Shown here one piece after another: positions 29,188-38,704 of a stretch of 64,000 nucleotides of DNA. This DNA is from Brevipalpus yothersi. Its lineage: Eukaryota; Arthropoda; Arachnida; Trombidiformes; Tenuipalpidae. The stretch is taken from the NCBI GenBank assembly GCA_003956705.1, contig QZCP01000268.1:428495-492494 (forward strand), written 5' to 3'. Made by a program: the position numbers and the translations under genes. The notes below the pieces were generated by a model. It did not search any database. It was not told the origin of the DNA and saw only the letters and a program-made list of their open reading frames with translations. The stretch's first letter is position 1. Each line of letters begins with the position of its first letter.

Positions 29188-30311
29188 GGAATTTTTCACA
29201 CACATTCTTTTGTTAGGATTGCAAATTTGTTTCGATTGTATATTTTTCTCTTCCTTCAAATTTGGATGGATATCAATATTAGGATCGTGAATTGGCGGAT
29301 AAAATATAGAGTAATCCGTAATTAAAGAGAAAAAAAGTTTCTAAAATTGCTCACCTGTGATGCTCCTCTGGCTAAGCAGAGAGCCATAATTTTTTTGTGG
29401 AACATTCCAGTTTTCCGTTATATTCGCTGATACTCTTATTCTGTGGATCATTTGAAATTTTTTTCTCAAAAAAGGTATCAGCATCTTCAGATAACCAGTG
29501 GAGAATTTTTTCTGTTCAATTGGAACACTTGTAATGTTCCTGTTTTTGTGAAACTATTGATTGACAAATAAAAATGTTTCAAAATCTGGATTCATTTTTC
29601 CATCAAACAGCTCAAAGTTTGACACTTCAAATGGTTGTTGGATAATATTTGACAAATGATCGACAGAACAGTTCGGTTGCATATTGATACAATGAAGCTG
29701 TTTCACCTCGAAAACTTTTTCTATCAATCTCTAATCAAAATTCATGAATTTTGGTTTCACTAAGATATTAGAAATCTTGTTACAGGGTGATCAAAATTTT
29801 CCTATCAGTGCTATTGTCGAATATTATCAGTCAATAAAACTTCAGAATTATTCTTGTTTCATCGCGAAAGCTCATTGAGAAGTCTACAAAACTCAAGTCA
29901 AAGATCAGTCGCGATCAGAAAGAACCATCATCATCTGATCGAGCTCAATCGATACCCAACACTTCATCTCAAATGAACATCATCCCACAGACAGAAAAAG
30001 AGAAGATCATCCATGATGAAGATGAATTCTGATCATGAAAATACTCTGGTTTCCGAAGAAGTTCATTGCGCTGCTTGTGAGAGAATGTCTCTCTGTTAGA
30101 TATCATCAAGAGCTTGCCCAAGTAGGCCATGTTTTTCATGATGTTTATTTTGGTTTAGTGATGATGTTTTTCCTCTGTTCAGCTAATCTGATGAATCGAA
30201 ACTCTCTTCCTAGTTTCATCGGTCATCACAATTTGTATTGTACAATTGATATTTGAACCATCATCTTCCATCTCTCAGACACGCTGGTTCGTGTTTTGGT
30301 GTGCCAATGAC
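29188..30311. other. Spacer between VMAT and COLGALT genes
   Basis: 1.1 kb of AT-rich DNA. An AATAAA at 29567-29572 is a candidate VMAT polyadenylation signal. The second half should contain the COLGALT promoter. No exon is recognised. Confidence 0.45.
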
Positions 30312-32267
30312 ATGTATTCGCTGCTAGTCAAAACAACTTGTACATATTTCATCATCTTCAACATCCATTTACTGATCTTCTTTCGATTATCTTCATCATC
30401 AACAGCTGATCCAAATGAATCATCACCATCATCATCATCCTCATTTACAATCTCATCACCATCAGAATCACCAGAATTACCCGAATTATCTGCCTCACCG
30501 GAACTTGTTTCATCGACTAGTCTTTACATTAGTCGACTCAAGCCAACCATACAGATTGCCGTGCCAATACATGCCTACAGTAAGGCGAAAGTGTTGCCAT
30601 TTACATTGAGTGCCATTGAAGGACAAGATTATCCAAAGAATCGAATTAAAATTTACCTATATTTTGAGCTTTTCCATGAGCTTATCGATTTGTCTTCAAA
30701 GTCAAAAATTGATTTATTACAAGATAATCCCAAGTATGCACGAAATTTACTCACATACCAAACAATTAAATCGTGGATCGAAGCAAATCGTCATTCGTAT
30801 AAAGATATCATATTGCACATTGATTACTTACATGATGATGATGATGAGACATCGGATATCAGTGAGGAAGGAAAAAGTAGTTATTGGAACAAGGAGCGAT
30901 TCAAGAAAATTATCCAACTAAAAACATTGACTCTCCATCATGCTATCGACAATTGGGTTGATCATTTGCTGCTTGTCGATTGTGATGTAATTCTTGTAAA
31001 TAATAATACTCTATCAAGTTTGGTAGATGATAATCAGCCATTGGTTGCTCCGATGTTGTACTCATTGGGAACTTATTCTAACTTTTGGGCTGGAATGGAT
31101 GATAAAGGATATTACGTTCGAACGGAAGATTATCTACCCATTTTGGAACGCTACAAACTAGGATTATTCAAAGTTCCGATGATTCACTCTTGCATCCTGA
31201 TTGATTTGAGAATGGAACAGGTCAATGCTCTCACTTTCAATGGTTCATTGCTCAATAATGTGCCCTATGATGATATAATTGCTTTCGCTTTATCAGCCAA
31301 GTTTGCTGGCATACCGATGTTTATTAGCAATAAGCAAATTTGGGGCTATATAATGCCACCGATTGATGTGATGAGCCTGAATAGTTTGGATCAAGATCTG
31401 ATAGATCTCCAATTAGAATCATCTATAGATGGTTACTCGTTTCCAGTGACCAAAAGTTTGCTTCCATTCACTGATCGTTTGACACCAAAGAAGGACAAGC
31501 TAGGAATGGACGAAATATACATTATCAATTTGAAACGCCGTCCTGAGAGACTTAATAGAATGTTGGAAAGACTAGACCTTCTAGGAGTTGATACCAAAGT
31601 GTGGCCAGCAGTTGATGGAAAAAAGTTGTCTGAAGATTACTTGATTGAAAATAATATAGCTATCATGGATGGCTATGTGGATCCATATCATAAGCGACCA
31701 ATGACTTTCGGAGAAATTGGTTGTTTCCTCTCTCATCATCAGATTTGGCAGGATGTAGTCGAAAAAAACTATTCTAAAGTAATTATATTCGAGGATGATA
31801 TCAAGTTTGAGCGAGCATTTCGTGCCCGATGGATGAAACGTTTAGAGCTGTTGGAAGAATTTCTCAGCAATGGAGGTCAAGTTGATTTGGTATATCTTGG
31901 CCGAAAGCCCCAAGGTTCACGAGCTGAGGAGAAAGCACCGGTCGAAGGTTTCGTTTATCCAGAATATTCATACTGGACAATTGGTTATATGCTCACCTCT
32001 TCAGGAGCGAGAAAACTTCTTGACACTCAGCCTCTACAAAAGTTGATACCTGTGGACGAATATTTTCCAATCCTCTTTGATAAGCATCCAGAAAAAAAGT
32101 GGTCCGAACAATATCCCAATCGAACTGTCATAGCATTCAGTGTTCATCCTCTCCTAATTTATCCAACTCATTATGTTGGTGATGCCCAATACACAAGTGA
32201 TACCGAAAATTCTAGTCGAGTGGATGAAATTCATACAACTCACACGGAAAAACATTTGGAGCTCTAA
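30312..32267 (+). CDS. COLGALT1: Procollagen galactosyltransferase (COLGALT/GLT25D, GT25 family)
   Basis: ER-lumenal enzyme that adds galactose to hydroxylysine in collagens. Single exon of 651 aa from ATG 30312; an upstream in-frame stretch has no ATG. An N-terminal hydrophobic segment (TYFIIFNIHLLIFF) acts as signal peptide or anchor, followed by a Ser/Pro-rich linker. The first glycosyltransferase module (about residues 75-340) has IQIAVPIHAYSKAKVLPFTL and the DCD metal site in LLLVDCDVILVNN (about 222). The second, GT25 module (about 400-630) has IYIINLKRRPERLNRM, FGEIGCFLSHHQIW and IIFEDDIKFE (about 493), all hallmark GT25 motifs. The C-terminus is HLEL, in the position of the RDEL/KDEL-type ER-retrieval signal of the family. 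The lack of introns is notable, as vertebrate orthologues have many. Confidence 0.94.
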   Translation: MYSLLVKTTCTYFIIFNIHLLIFFRLSSSSTADPNESSPSSSSSFTISSPSESPELPELSASPELVSSTSLYISRLKPTIQIAVPIHAYSKAKVLPFTLSAIEGQDYPKNRIKIYLYFELFHELIDLSSKSKIDLLQDNPKYARNLLTYQTIKSWIEANRHSYKDIILHIDYLHDDDDETSDISEEGKSSYWNKERFKKIIQLKTLTLHHAIDNWVDHLLLVDCDVILVNNNTLSSLVDDNQPLVAPMLYSLGTYSNFWAGMDDKGYYVRTEDYLPILERYKLGLFKVPMIHSCILIDLRMEQVNALTFNGSLLNNVPYDDIIAFALSAKFAGIPMFISNKQIWGYIMPPIDVMSLNSLDQDLIDLQLESSIDGYSFPVTKSLLPFTDRLTPKKDKLGMDEIYIINLKRRPERLNRMLERLDLLGVDTKVWPAVDGKKLSEDYLIENNIAIMDGYVDPYHKRPMTFGEIGCFLSHHQIWQDVVEKNYSKVIIFEDDIKFERAFRARWMKRLELLEEFLSNGGQVDLVYLGRKPQGSRAEEKAPVEGFVYPEYSYWTIGYMLTSSGARKLLDTQPLQKLIPVDEYFPILFDKHPEKKWSEQYPNRTVIAFSVHPLLIYPTHYVGDAQYTSDTENSSRVDEIHTTHTEKHLEL

Positions 32268-33083
32268 TGTGATCGAAAATCGACCACACAACCACCACCA
32301 AGAACGAATTATAGATCAATGCCAAATGGAATCGCAATCTCGTTCTTAAAAGGAAGGCCTTCAACTACTTTTACGAAAAGCATCTCTGCATACTCATAAT
32401 CAAGAGAAAAAACGAATATTTTTCTCTCTCATCATCACACATAACTACAGACCCAATGCTTTTCTACAATTGATACTTTTATCACACAATGGCCAGACAA
32501 TAATCTTAATTAGAAAAAATTAATTTACTCTTCTCTTTTGTTACCAGTCAAATTGCAGTTCTCTCTCAAAAGTGGTTCAAAAAAAGAAGAAAATTATTTT
32601 TCACTTCCTCTACTCGAGCGTCCCCTGGATCTACCTGGAAGAGAGAGAAAAAGAGAGAGAAAAAGAGAGAGAATGTTTGCTTCTCTCTCTTCTCTCTCTC
32701 TTCTCTCTCTCTTGTTGCTTGCTTTTCTTTTGGGGGTTGAATTGTATGTACTGCATGCCTCTTCTCTACAGCAATGAGAGAGAGAAAAATTAATTGGTTT
32801 TGATTGATCAGTGTCCCCGAAATCATATTGATTTAATAAAGTGAGAAGAAAATTTCAATCCCAATTTAAACGTATATGTGTATGTGTATACGATTGATTC
32901 ATTTGATTTGGTGTACCATTCATCGATAGTGGTGAAGATACACACTGGTGTGTAAGTGTGTTGGAGGGGAGAGACGTTCCTCTCTGTCTAAGTGTGTGTG
33001 TGTGTGTTTGTTGGACTGTGTGTGTTGAGAGATATATAGACCCTCTCTACCAAGTAAAATAGACAGTGTGTGTACCAAGGATC
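32268..33083. promoter_or_regulatory. Spacer / 5' region of the ING-like gene
   Basis: COLGALT 3' UTR followed by GA/CT-rich and TG-rich DNA (32640-32720 and 32935-33030) just upstream of the ING-like start. The GT-rich run likely lies in the 5' UTR or core promoter. No gene is seen. Confidence 0.4.
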
Positions 33084-34682
33084 ATGGCCAACATGGAGGA
33101 TGGCTTGGTGAGATTGGTGGATAGTGATCCATGTTCAATTACCAATATAGCTCAATACATTGAAGATTATATTGATTTGGTTGAAAATATACCGAATGAT
33201 ATTGCACGTCATATAAGTCGACTGCATGAATTTAATAACAGATATTATCAACTTCTCGCCGAACTGGATAGGTTTTGGGATTTTTTGGCCACCAACTATT
33301 GTAATGGTCGATTACCTAATGGACACTATTCAGATACCTCACAAACCACCACCTCATCATCATTATTATTATCATCTTCATCATCATCTTCATTGTCCAC
33401 TACAACCATAACAACCACCACCAACACCACAGCAGCAGCAACCAATTCACTTTCCTCATCTTCTCCTTTTCCTTCTTCCTCCGCCTCTGTTCACAATAAT
33501 AATCATCAGCTGAACGGTAGTACCTCTGTCGATCACCATCATCATCATCACCACCACCACCACCATCATCTCCATAATAATAATAATGATCCTGATACAA
33601 ATAGAACTCCGAGTAGCTCCACATCAATTGCCAATAGTACTATATTATTGTGCAGCAAAGAATCTTCCGCCACAACTTCAAATCCATTCTCATCCACATC
33701 CATATCGGGAAACCCATGCACCACCTCAGCAACCATAATGCAAACATCTCTTTCTTCCCCATCCAAAAGTTGTACCGAATCAGTGACAAATATCAATTCT
33801 ATCTCATCTATGAGCGTTATTCAAGTCCCGGGATCTGTTACCGATTGTTCAAAGGACCAACAAACAACAAGTATGACTACATTTGATCACAGAAAAGGCT
33901 TAAAAGCAGTGTACAATTTGCGGAGGTGTCTTATCGAGATACAGGAGATATCAGATGAAAAGTTGTTTATTGTTCAGAGTATCTTAGATTTGCTTGATGG
34001 CAAAGCCAGACAGTTAGATTTTGATCATCGCAGTATAACCATTGGAAATCTTCAAGGTAATTTAAATTCCAAGATTTCAGGCTTCTCACCACTTTCATCA
34101 TTGGTAATGGCAAGCACTGATTCTCTTAATCACACTGATTCAAGTGGAAATTCAAATAACTCCGAAATTGTGGGCAAAAATAGTGTCGGCAATAGTGAGA
34201 GTATTAGTGGAGAGATACGTTCAACCACTACCAAAGATTCAAATTTGAATGTTAATCATAGCTCATCTATTGGTTCAAGTGTAAACAATGGAAGTAATTC
34301 ATCAAATAAGCGATCATCATCGCGACGCAATCTTAGTTCCTCAAAGTCTTCGGACATGGCCAATGGAGACATCAGTAACAATCATAAGCGATTGAAAAGA
34401 GGTATTAAGGGTAATAATAAGGACACTCGGAGAAATAGATCAACTAAAGATGCTCTCAACGCTAGTCCTTCTGCACTGTATGAAGACCCGCCAATAGATC
34501 CAGATGAGCCAACATACTGTTCGTGTGAACAAATCAGCTATGGTGAAATGATCTGTTGTGACAATACACATTGTCCAATAGAATGGTTCCATTTTGCATG
34601 CGTTTCTTTAACTACTAAGCCAAAAGGTAAATGGTATTGTCCAAATTGTAGAGGAGATCGGTCTAATATACCGAGAAGATGA
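33084..34682 (+). CDS. ING-family (inhibitor of growth) PHD-finger chromatin protein
   Basis: Nuclear histone-mark reader that targets HAT or HDAC complexes to H3K4me3. Single exon of 532 aa from ATG 33084. Residues 1-80 match the N-terminal ING domain (YIEDYIDLVENIPNDIARHI). A Ser/Thr/Asn/His-rich insertion of about 190 residues, including a 12-residue His run, splits that domain; coiled-coil sequence resumes at about 272 (KGLKAVYNLRRCLIEIQEIS). A basic Ser/Asn/Lys-rich region follows. The C-terminal PHD finger (about 475-527) has the full Cys4-His-Cys3 set, with YCSCEQISYGEMICCDN, EWFHFACV and KGKWYCPNCR, nearly invariant in ING proteins. The C-terminus is basic. Family members are usually about 250-420 aa. 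Which ING member is uncertain; ING1/2 is likeliest from the PHD. It is convergent with ALG5. Confidence 0.92.
   Translation: MANMEDGLVRLVDSDPCSITNIAQYIEDYIDLVENIPNDIARHISRLHEFNNRYYQLLAELDRFWDFLATNYCNGRLPNGHYSDTSQTTTSSSLLLSSSSSSSLSTTTITTTTNTTAAATNSLSSSSPFPSSSASVHNNNHQLNGSTSVDHHHHHHHHHHHHLHNNNNDPDTNRTPSSSTSIANSTILLCSKESSATTSNPFSSTSISGNPCTTSATIMQTSLSSPSKSCTESVTNINSISSMSVIQVPGSVTDCSKDQQTTSMTTFDHRKGLKAVYNLRRCLIEIQEISDEKLFIVQSILDLLDGKARQLDFDHRSITIGNLQGNLNSKISGFSPLSSLVMASTDSLNHTDSSGNSNNSEIVGKNSVGNSESISGEIRSTTTKDSNLNVNHSSSIGSSVNNGSNSSNKRSSSRRNLSSSKSSDMANGDISNNHKRLKRGIKGNNKDTRRNRSTKDALNASPSALYEDPPIDPDEPTYCSCEQISYGEMICCDNTHCPIEWFHFACVSLTTKPKGKWYCPNCRGDRSNIPRR
33535..33573 (+). repeat. CAT/CAC trinucleotide run encoding poly-His in the ING-like gene
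   Basis: Consecutive His codons (CAT/CAC mixture) within the low-complexity insert. The codon mixture suggests a maintained amino-acid run rather than a freshly expanded microsatellite. Confidence 0.8.
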
Positions 34683-34975
34683 AGCAGAGTGATGTATCGA
34701 AAAACAAAAGATGTCCGGTCAAAAGCAGGATAACACTAATACATGGTCCGAAAACATCGAGAGACTATTAAAAAGCCCATTTAGATAGAATCTATATTGT
34801 ATCATATTTATTTTATTTGTACAAATAACTACACCCGGCGTCTGATCAATTTTCTCATCAATTATTTCGTGTAAATCGGTTATAAATACAAAATTATCAT
34901 CACTTTTTTTTCTCAGCGAGATTGTCAAAGCAAAACAGAGTTGACTTGTAAATCTAGGATTTGATCCTCTTCATT

Positions 34976-36196
34976 TCATTTGTCTTTGTATTCTTCAGAG
35001 ACTTGTTCTCTGTATTTTGCAGGATATTTCCAAAAACCTAGGTAATACATTAAAGGGATGGTGATCACATTGTGCCCCATCTGAAGCCAACTCAGGACTG
35101 GCGTTATTTTTGAACCATCTATTTCGGTCCATTGGACGGCATTTTCGCCAATATTACAATTAATTTTTTCTGCTAAATAAAGCAGTTCAACATCAAAAGC
35201 CCACTTTTCAATATGTATAGTTGTGAACAACAGACGAGCTACTGATCGTCCGAACATCTTAAATCCACATTGTGTGTCTCGAACAGTCCTCACTGTAAAC
35301 ATGTACACAATAAAATGGAAACCATGCATTAGAAAAGTACGAAAATAGGAACGAGATGCAATTGCTTGCTCCTCCATATGGGCCCTTGATCCAATGGATA
35401 TAGACATTGACATGTCATCAAAATTATCAGTAGATGAATACATGTAATCTTCTAATTTCTCAATCTCAGAAAATTTAGTTGCACCATCAGCATCTGCAAA
35501 AAGGATTAGCTTTCCTCTGGCAGCTAAAACACCCATCCTTACGGCACCTCCTTTTCCACGATTGTGAAGCAGAGTTAAAACTCTCACTTTATCTACACCA
35601 TATTGGCGACTATACTTGAGACCAACTTGTGTAGTTGAGTCTGTTGACCCATCATCAACAATTATAACTTCATAAGTAAAATTTTTGCCTCTCGGTGGTG
35701 ACCATTGTGTGGATTGATTAGATTCATCTTTACATCTTGACTCCAAGTATTCGAGAGCTTCATCGAGCATAAGTGGTAGTCTTTCCTGTTCATTGTAAGC
35801 CGGCACAACCAGGCTCAGATACAAAGATGGTTTTGGATTATCACCATCTTCGTTTAACATGGATGGGAATGGATGACGTTTATTATCAGATGGATCAGTG
35901 AAATATTTTTCACTCTCATCGATTTCAATCCTCTTTCCTGGAGCAAAAAGCCAAACTGTGACTACAATAATGACTGGAGCTAAGAGAAGACACACTACAA
36001 ATGTTACTATGAGTGAGGAAACAATCGTGATGAACATGGCCACAAATCCAATGACCAAAAGTATCACAAATAAAACACAAACAATAGCCACGAACAGACC
36101 GAAGCCAAGTGCAATCAGTAAAACAAGAGTCACAAGTGAACAAGCGGTGATCAATGACAGAATCACCGGTACAAGCGTTCCGAAGACGATCAACAT
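34976..36196 (-). CDS. ALG5: Dolichyl-phosphate beta-glucosyltransferase (ALG5)
   Basis: ER-membrane enzyme making dolichyl-phosphate-glucose from UDP-glucose, the donor for the last N-glycan precursor glucosylations. Single exon. The GT2 catalytic domain has LYLSLVVPAYNEQERLPLML (about residues 125-145), YEVIIVDDGSTDST, VRVLTLLHNRGKGGAVRMG, LILFADADGATKF and TVRDTQCGFKMFGR, all matching vertebrate ALG5 closely. The first ATG gives 406 aa with several hydrophobic N-terminal segments, whereas human ALG5 is 324 aa with one. An internal Met at residue 54 (codon at 36037) would leave a single helix and a family-like length, so the start is uncertain. It is head to head with the lark-like gene (712 nt) and convergent with ING. 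Confidence 0.95.
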   Translation of the reverse strand: MLIVFGTLVPVILSLITACSLVTLVLLIALGFGLFVAIVCVLFVILLVIGFVAMFITIVSSLIVTFVVCLLLAPVIIVVTVWLFAPGKRIEIDESEKYFTDPSDNKRHPFPSMLNEDGDNPKPSLYLSLVVPAYNEQERLPLMLDEALEYLESRCKDESNQSTQWSPPRGKNFTYEVIIVDDGSTDSTTQVGLKYSRQYGVDKVRVLTLLHNRGKGGAVRMGVLAARGKLILFADADGATKFSEIEKLEDYMYSSTDNFDDMSMSISIGSRAHMEEQAIASRSYFRTFLMHGFHFIVYMFTVRTVRDTQCGFKMFGRSVARLLFTTIHIEKWAFDVELLYLAEKINCNIGENAVQWTEIDGSKITPVLSWLQMGHNVITIPLMYYLGFWKYPAKYREQVSEEYKDK

Positions 36197-36908
36197 TTAC
36201 AACTACTCGTGCCCAACACATATGGCCATCATCAACAAACTTTTATCCAATTACACGTTCATCGAATGAGAAAATTGAAAAATCAACTACTTCAACATAT
36301 CAATTATATATTAAATCGTGATCAAACGTTGAATGTAAACGAATCAACTTCATTATCAAGTCTTGATTCGTCAACAAAAAAAATCGGCTCAAAACATGCT
36401 TAGAAAAGCGACACCTATCAGAACCCAAAAAATGATGTCATAATTACACAAAATTAATCAATCACAATCAATTGCAAACCAAAATCAACCACGTTGACCA
36501 TATTTGAATTAATGAAGTAAATTTTAACAATTTGTGTTAATCGCGAAGATCTGCTTAATACAACTTTGAAGTGCAAGTGTGTGCAATTTTTTTGTTACTT
36601 TTGTTGTTTTTAAACATCGCGCCCAAGTTTTACACTGAACAAGAACAGAGAAAAAAATTTTTTTACGCTTCAATTGCTAAGAATTACTGAAGCTGGGCTT
36701 GACTTCTTCTTTGAATATTTGTATAGATTGTCTGTGGGAAAATACTACTTTTTTGTTTACAGTTCATTGAGTTAATTTATTCGTTTCTTGGCAGATTGAC
36801 GATAATTATCTACTGATTTCAAAGTATCATCAATCTTTCTATCCTTTTTCCATCGCCATCTTCATCTAATAACTTTTGTCCAACTCATCTTGGTCTGTGT
36901 ATGTGATC
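36197..36908. promoter_or_regulatory. Divergent spacer between ALG5 and lark-like genes
   Basis: 712 nt between divergent start codons, expected to hold both promoters. No specific element is recognised. Confidence 0.45.
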
Positions 36909-38704
36909 ATGGCGAAGGTAAACTTCATTCCACTTCTGTGTATGTGTGTGTGTTCATCTCGGAGCCTTTTTTAACTCTGTTCTTGTTTAAGATTTTCAAT
37001 TGATTTCGGCTACTCAGTGGTTCTGATTTGATTTTTTTTCTCTCTTCTTGATAGGTACAAACTAAAATATACATCGGTGGCTTGCCTGATGCATGTAGGG
37101 CTGAAGATCTTCGAGCATCATTTGAAAAATATGGCAAAGTAGAAGAATGTGATGTGATCAAAAATTTTGGCTTCGTGGTGAGTGCATTTGGCCCACTGGT
37201 GTTGCCTTTAAGTTAATATAATCAATGCACTAGGGTCAAGTTATCATAATCTGATGGGCCAATGATTACTTTTTTCTTCCCCTCGTTAAATGTCAATTTA
37301 TTTACTTTCTTTGTGTAGCACATGTCCGATGACAGTGAGGCCAAAGCTGCCATTGAGGCTCTTAATGGATCCGAATTTATGGGTGTCAAGATAACTGTTG
37401 AAGCTTCGCGAAGTAAAGTTCGGCCTAAGCCAGGAATGGGGGGTAAGGGTCAGTGTTATAGGTGTGGTAAGAGTGGCCATTGGTCAAAAGAATGCCCCAG
37501 AAATTCACATGAAAGATACAATTATAACGGGTGTGTATTTGATTCATTTATTTTCTCTTTTTCGCGTTCTGATAATCATATAGGTTCCTACTTATCTCAA
37601 TCAACATGGTTCTCTAGTCTTATTGTTTTAACATGATTTTTAGGGAAAAAATTTTTTCACTTCTTATCCAGCCTTTATTATCTTGTCTTCCCTTTCAAAT
37701 CAACCACAAACTGAATCATTCTAAATGGTTGGCAATTTGGAAAGCCATATTTTCTTGTTGATTTCTTTTTACTTTTTCTTCTTCCCTTGTTGAATCTCTT
37801 TGAGTCTTTTTCAACACGCTCACACTTACACAAAATGCTTCATCTTGTCTGTCTTGTTTAATATCGTTTCTAATCATCATAATGAACAAAACCATTTTTA
37901 TCGCGATCTCGCTTTATTCGTGATCGTTAAACGTAGCATACACTTGCGTTATTACACCATATACTTATGAAAGAATTCTCAATATTATCTTGTTAGTCGA
38001 GCTCCACCGCCCTCAATGCCGCCCCCGCCTATGTACTCTAGTGGCTCTGGTCGTTACGCTAGTCGATCGAGCGGCTATGGACCTACACGCTATCCAGAGA
38101 GACCTGAGAGATTTGACATTCGTTCATATGGAAGACCCTATCCTGATCCTTATGATCGTCGACCTCCTACGGGTCCACCACGTGATGAGGAATATGCAGG
38201 CTATTACAGGCGTCCAGGCTATGATGAATACGCTCCTCCTTATACGCGTCGCTCTCCGCCACGAGATGATCGGTACAGTCTATATATCAATATTATTTGA
38301 ATTTCAAATTTCCCTCATGTGCTTTAAGTCCCTAAAACCTTTTCTTTCTCTCTTTTGCTCACTTCTATCGACTCTTGAATCATCTCGAATTCCTACATAT
38401 TCCTTGACGTTGTTTACGGTCGTGCATTGAACGGAAATGATCGAACGTTGTAAATGAACGGTTACAGACGACCAACTTTTGCTACGGGAGACCGAGGTTA
38501 TTACGATGATCGTTGCAATTACCCGCCGAGGTAAGTGTTCGGGAAAGTTTCGGGTGATCTTATGTAGCTAAGCTTTCGCTCAGATAGAGGATAGGCGATA
38601 GCAAATTATGTGTCTATGATGAAGAAAAATCTTATTCGGTTTCTCTCCACTTCAGTTACCCACCAGCAGATCCGGCAATCACAAGGCGAGGACCAGTCTA
38701 CTAG
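36909..38704 (+). CDS. RBM4/lark-like RNA-binding protein (one RRM plus CCHC zinc knuckle)
   Basis: Nuclear or cytoplasmic RNA-binding protein of the RBM4/lark type (splicing and translation control). Six exons: 36909-36917 (only 9 nt), 37055-37177, 37319-37530, 37997-38272, 38468-38530 and 38656-38704. They total 732 nt (243 aa) with consistent phases. The RRM (residues 4-75) has RNP2 KIYIGGL and RNP1 IKNFGFVHM. RVRPKPGM-like spacing is seen as SKVRPKPGMG, then the CCHC knuckle CYRCGKSGHWSKEC (90-103), exactly as in lark/RBM4. The tail is Arg/Pro/Tyr/Gly-rich. Family members usually have two tandem RRMs before the knuckle; only one is present here, most like their second. The final exons are short, so alternative tails are possible. 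Confidence 0.9.

Noticed and set aside
35898..36269. Plus-strand 123-codon Thr-rich frame
   Set aside because: Antisense shadow of the hydrophobic ALG5 N-terminus.
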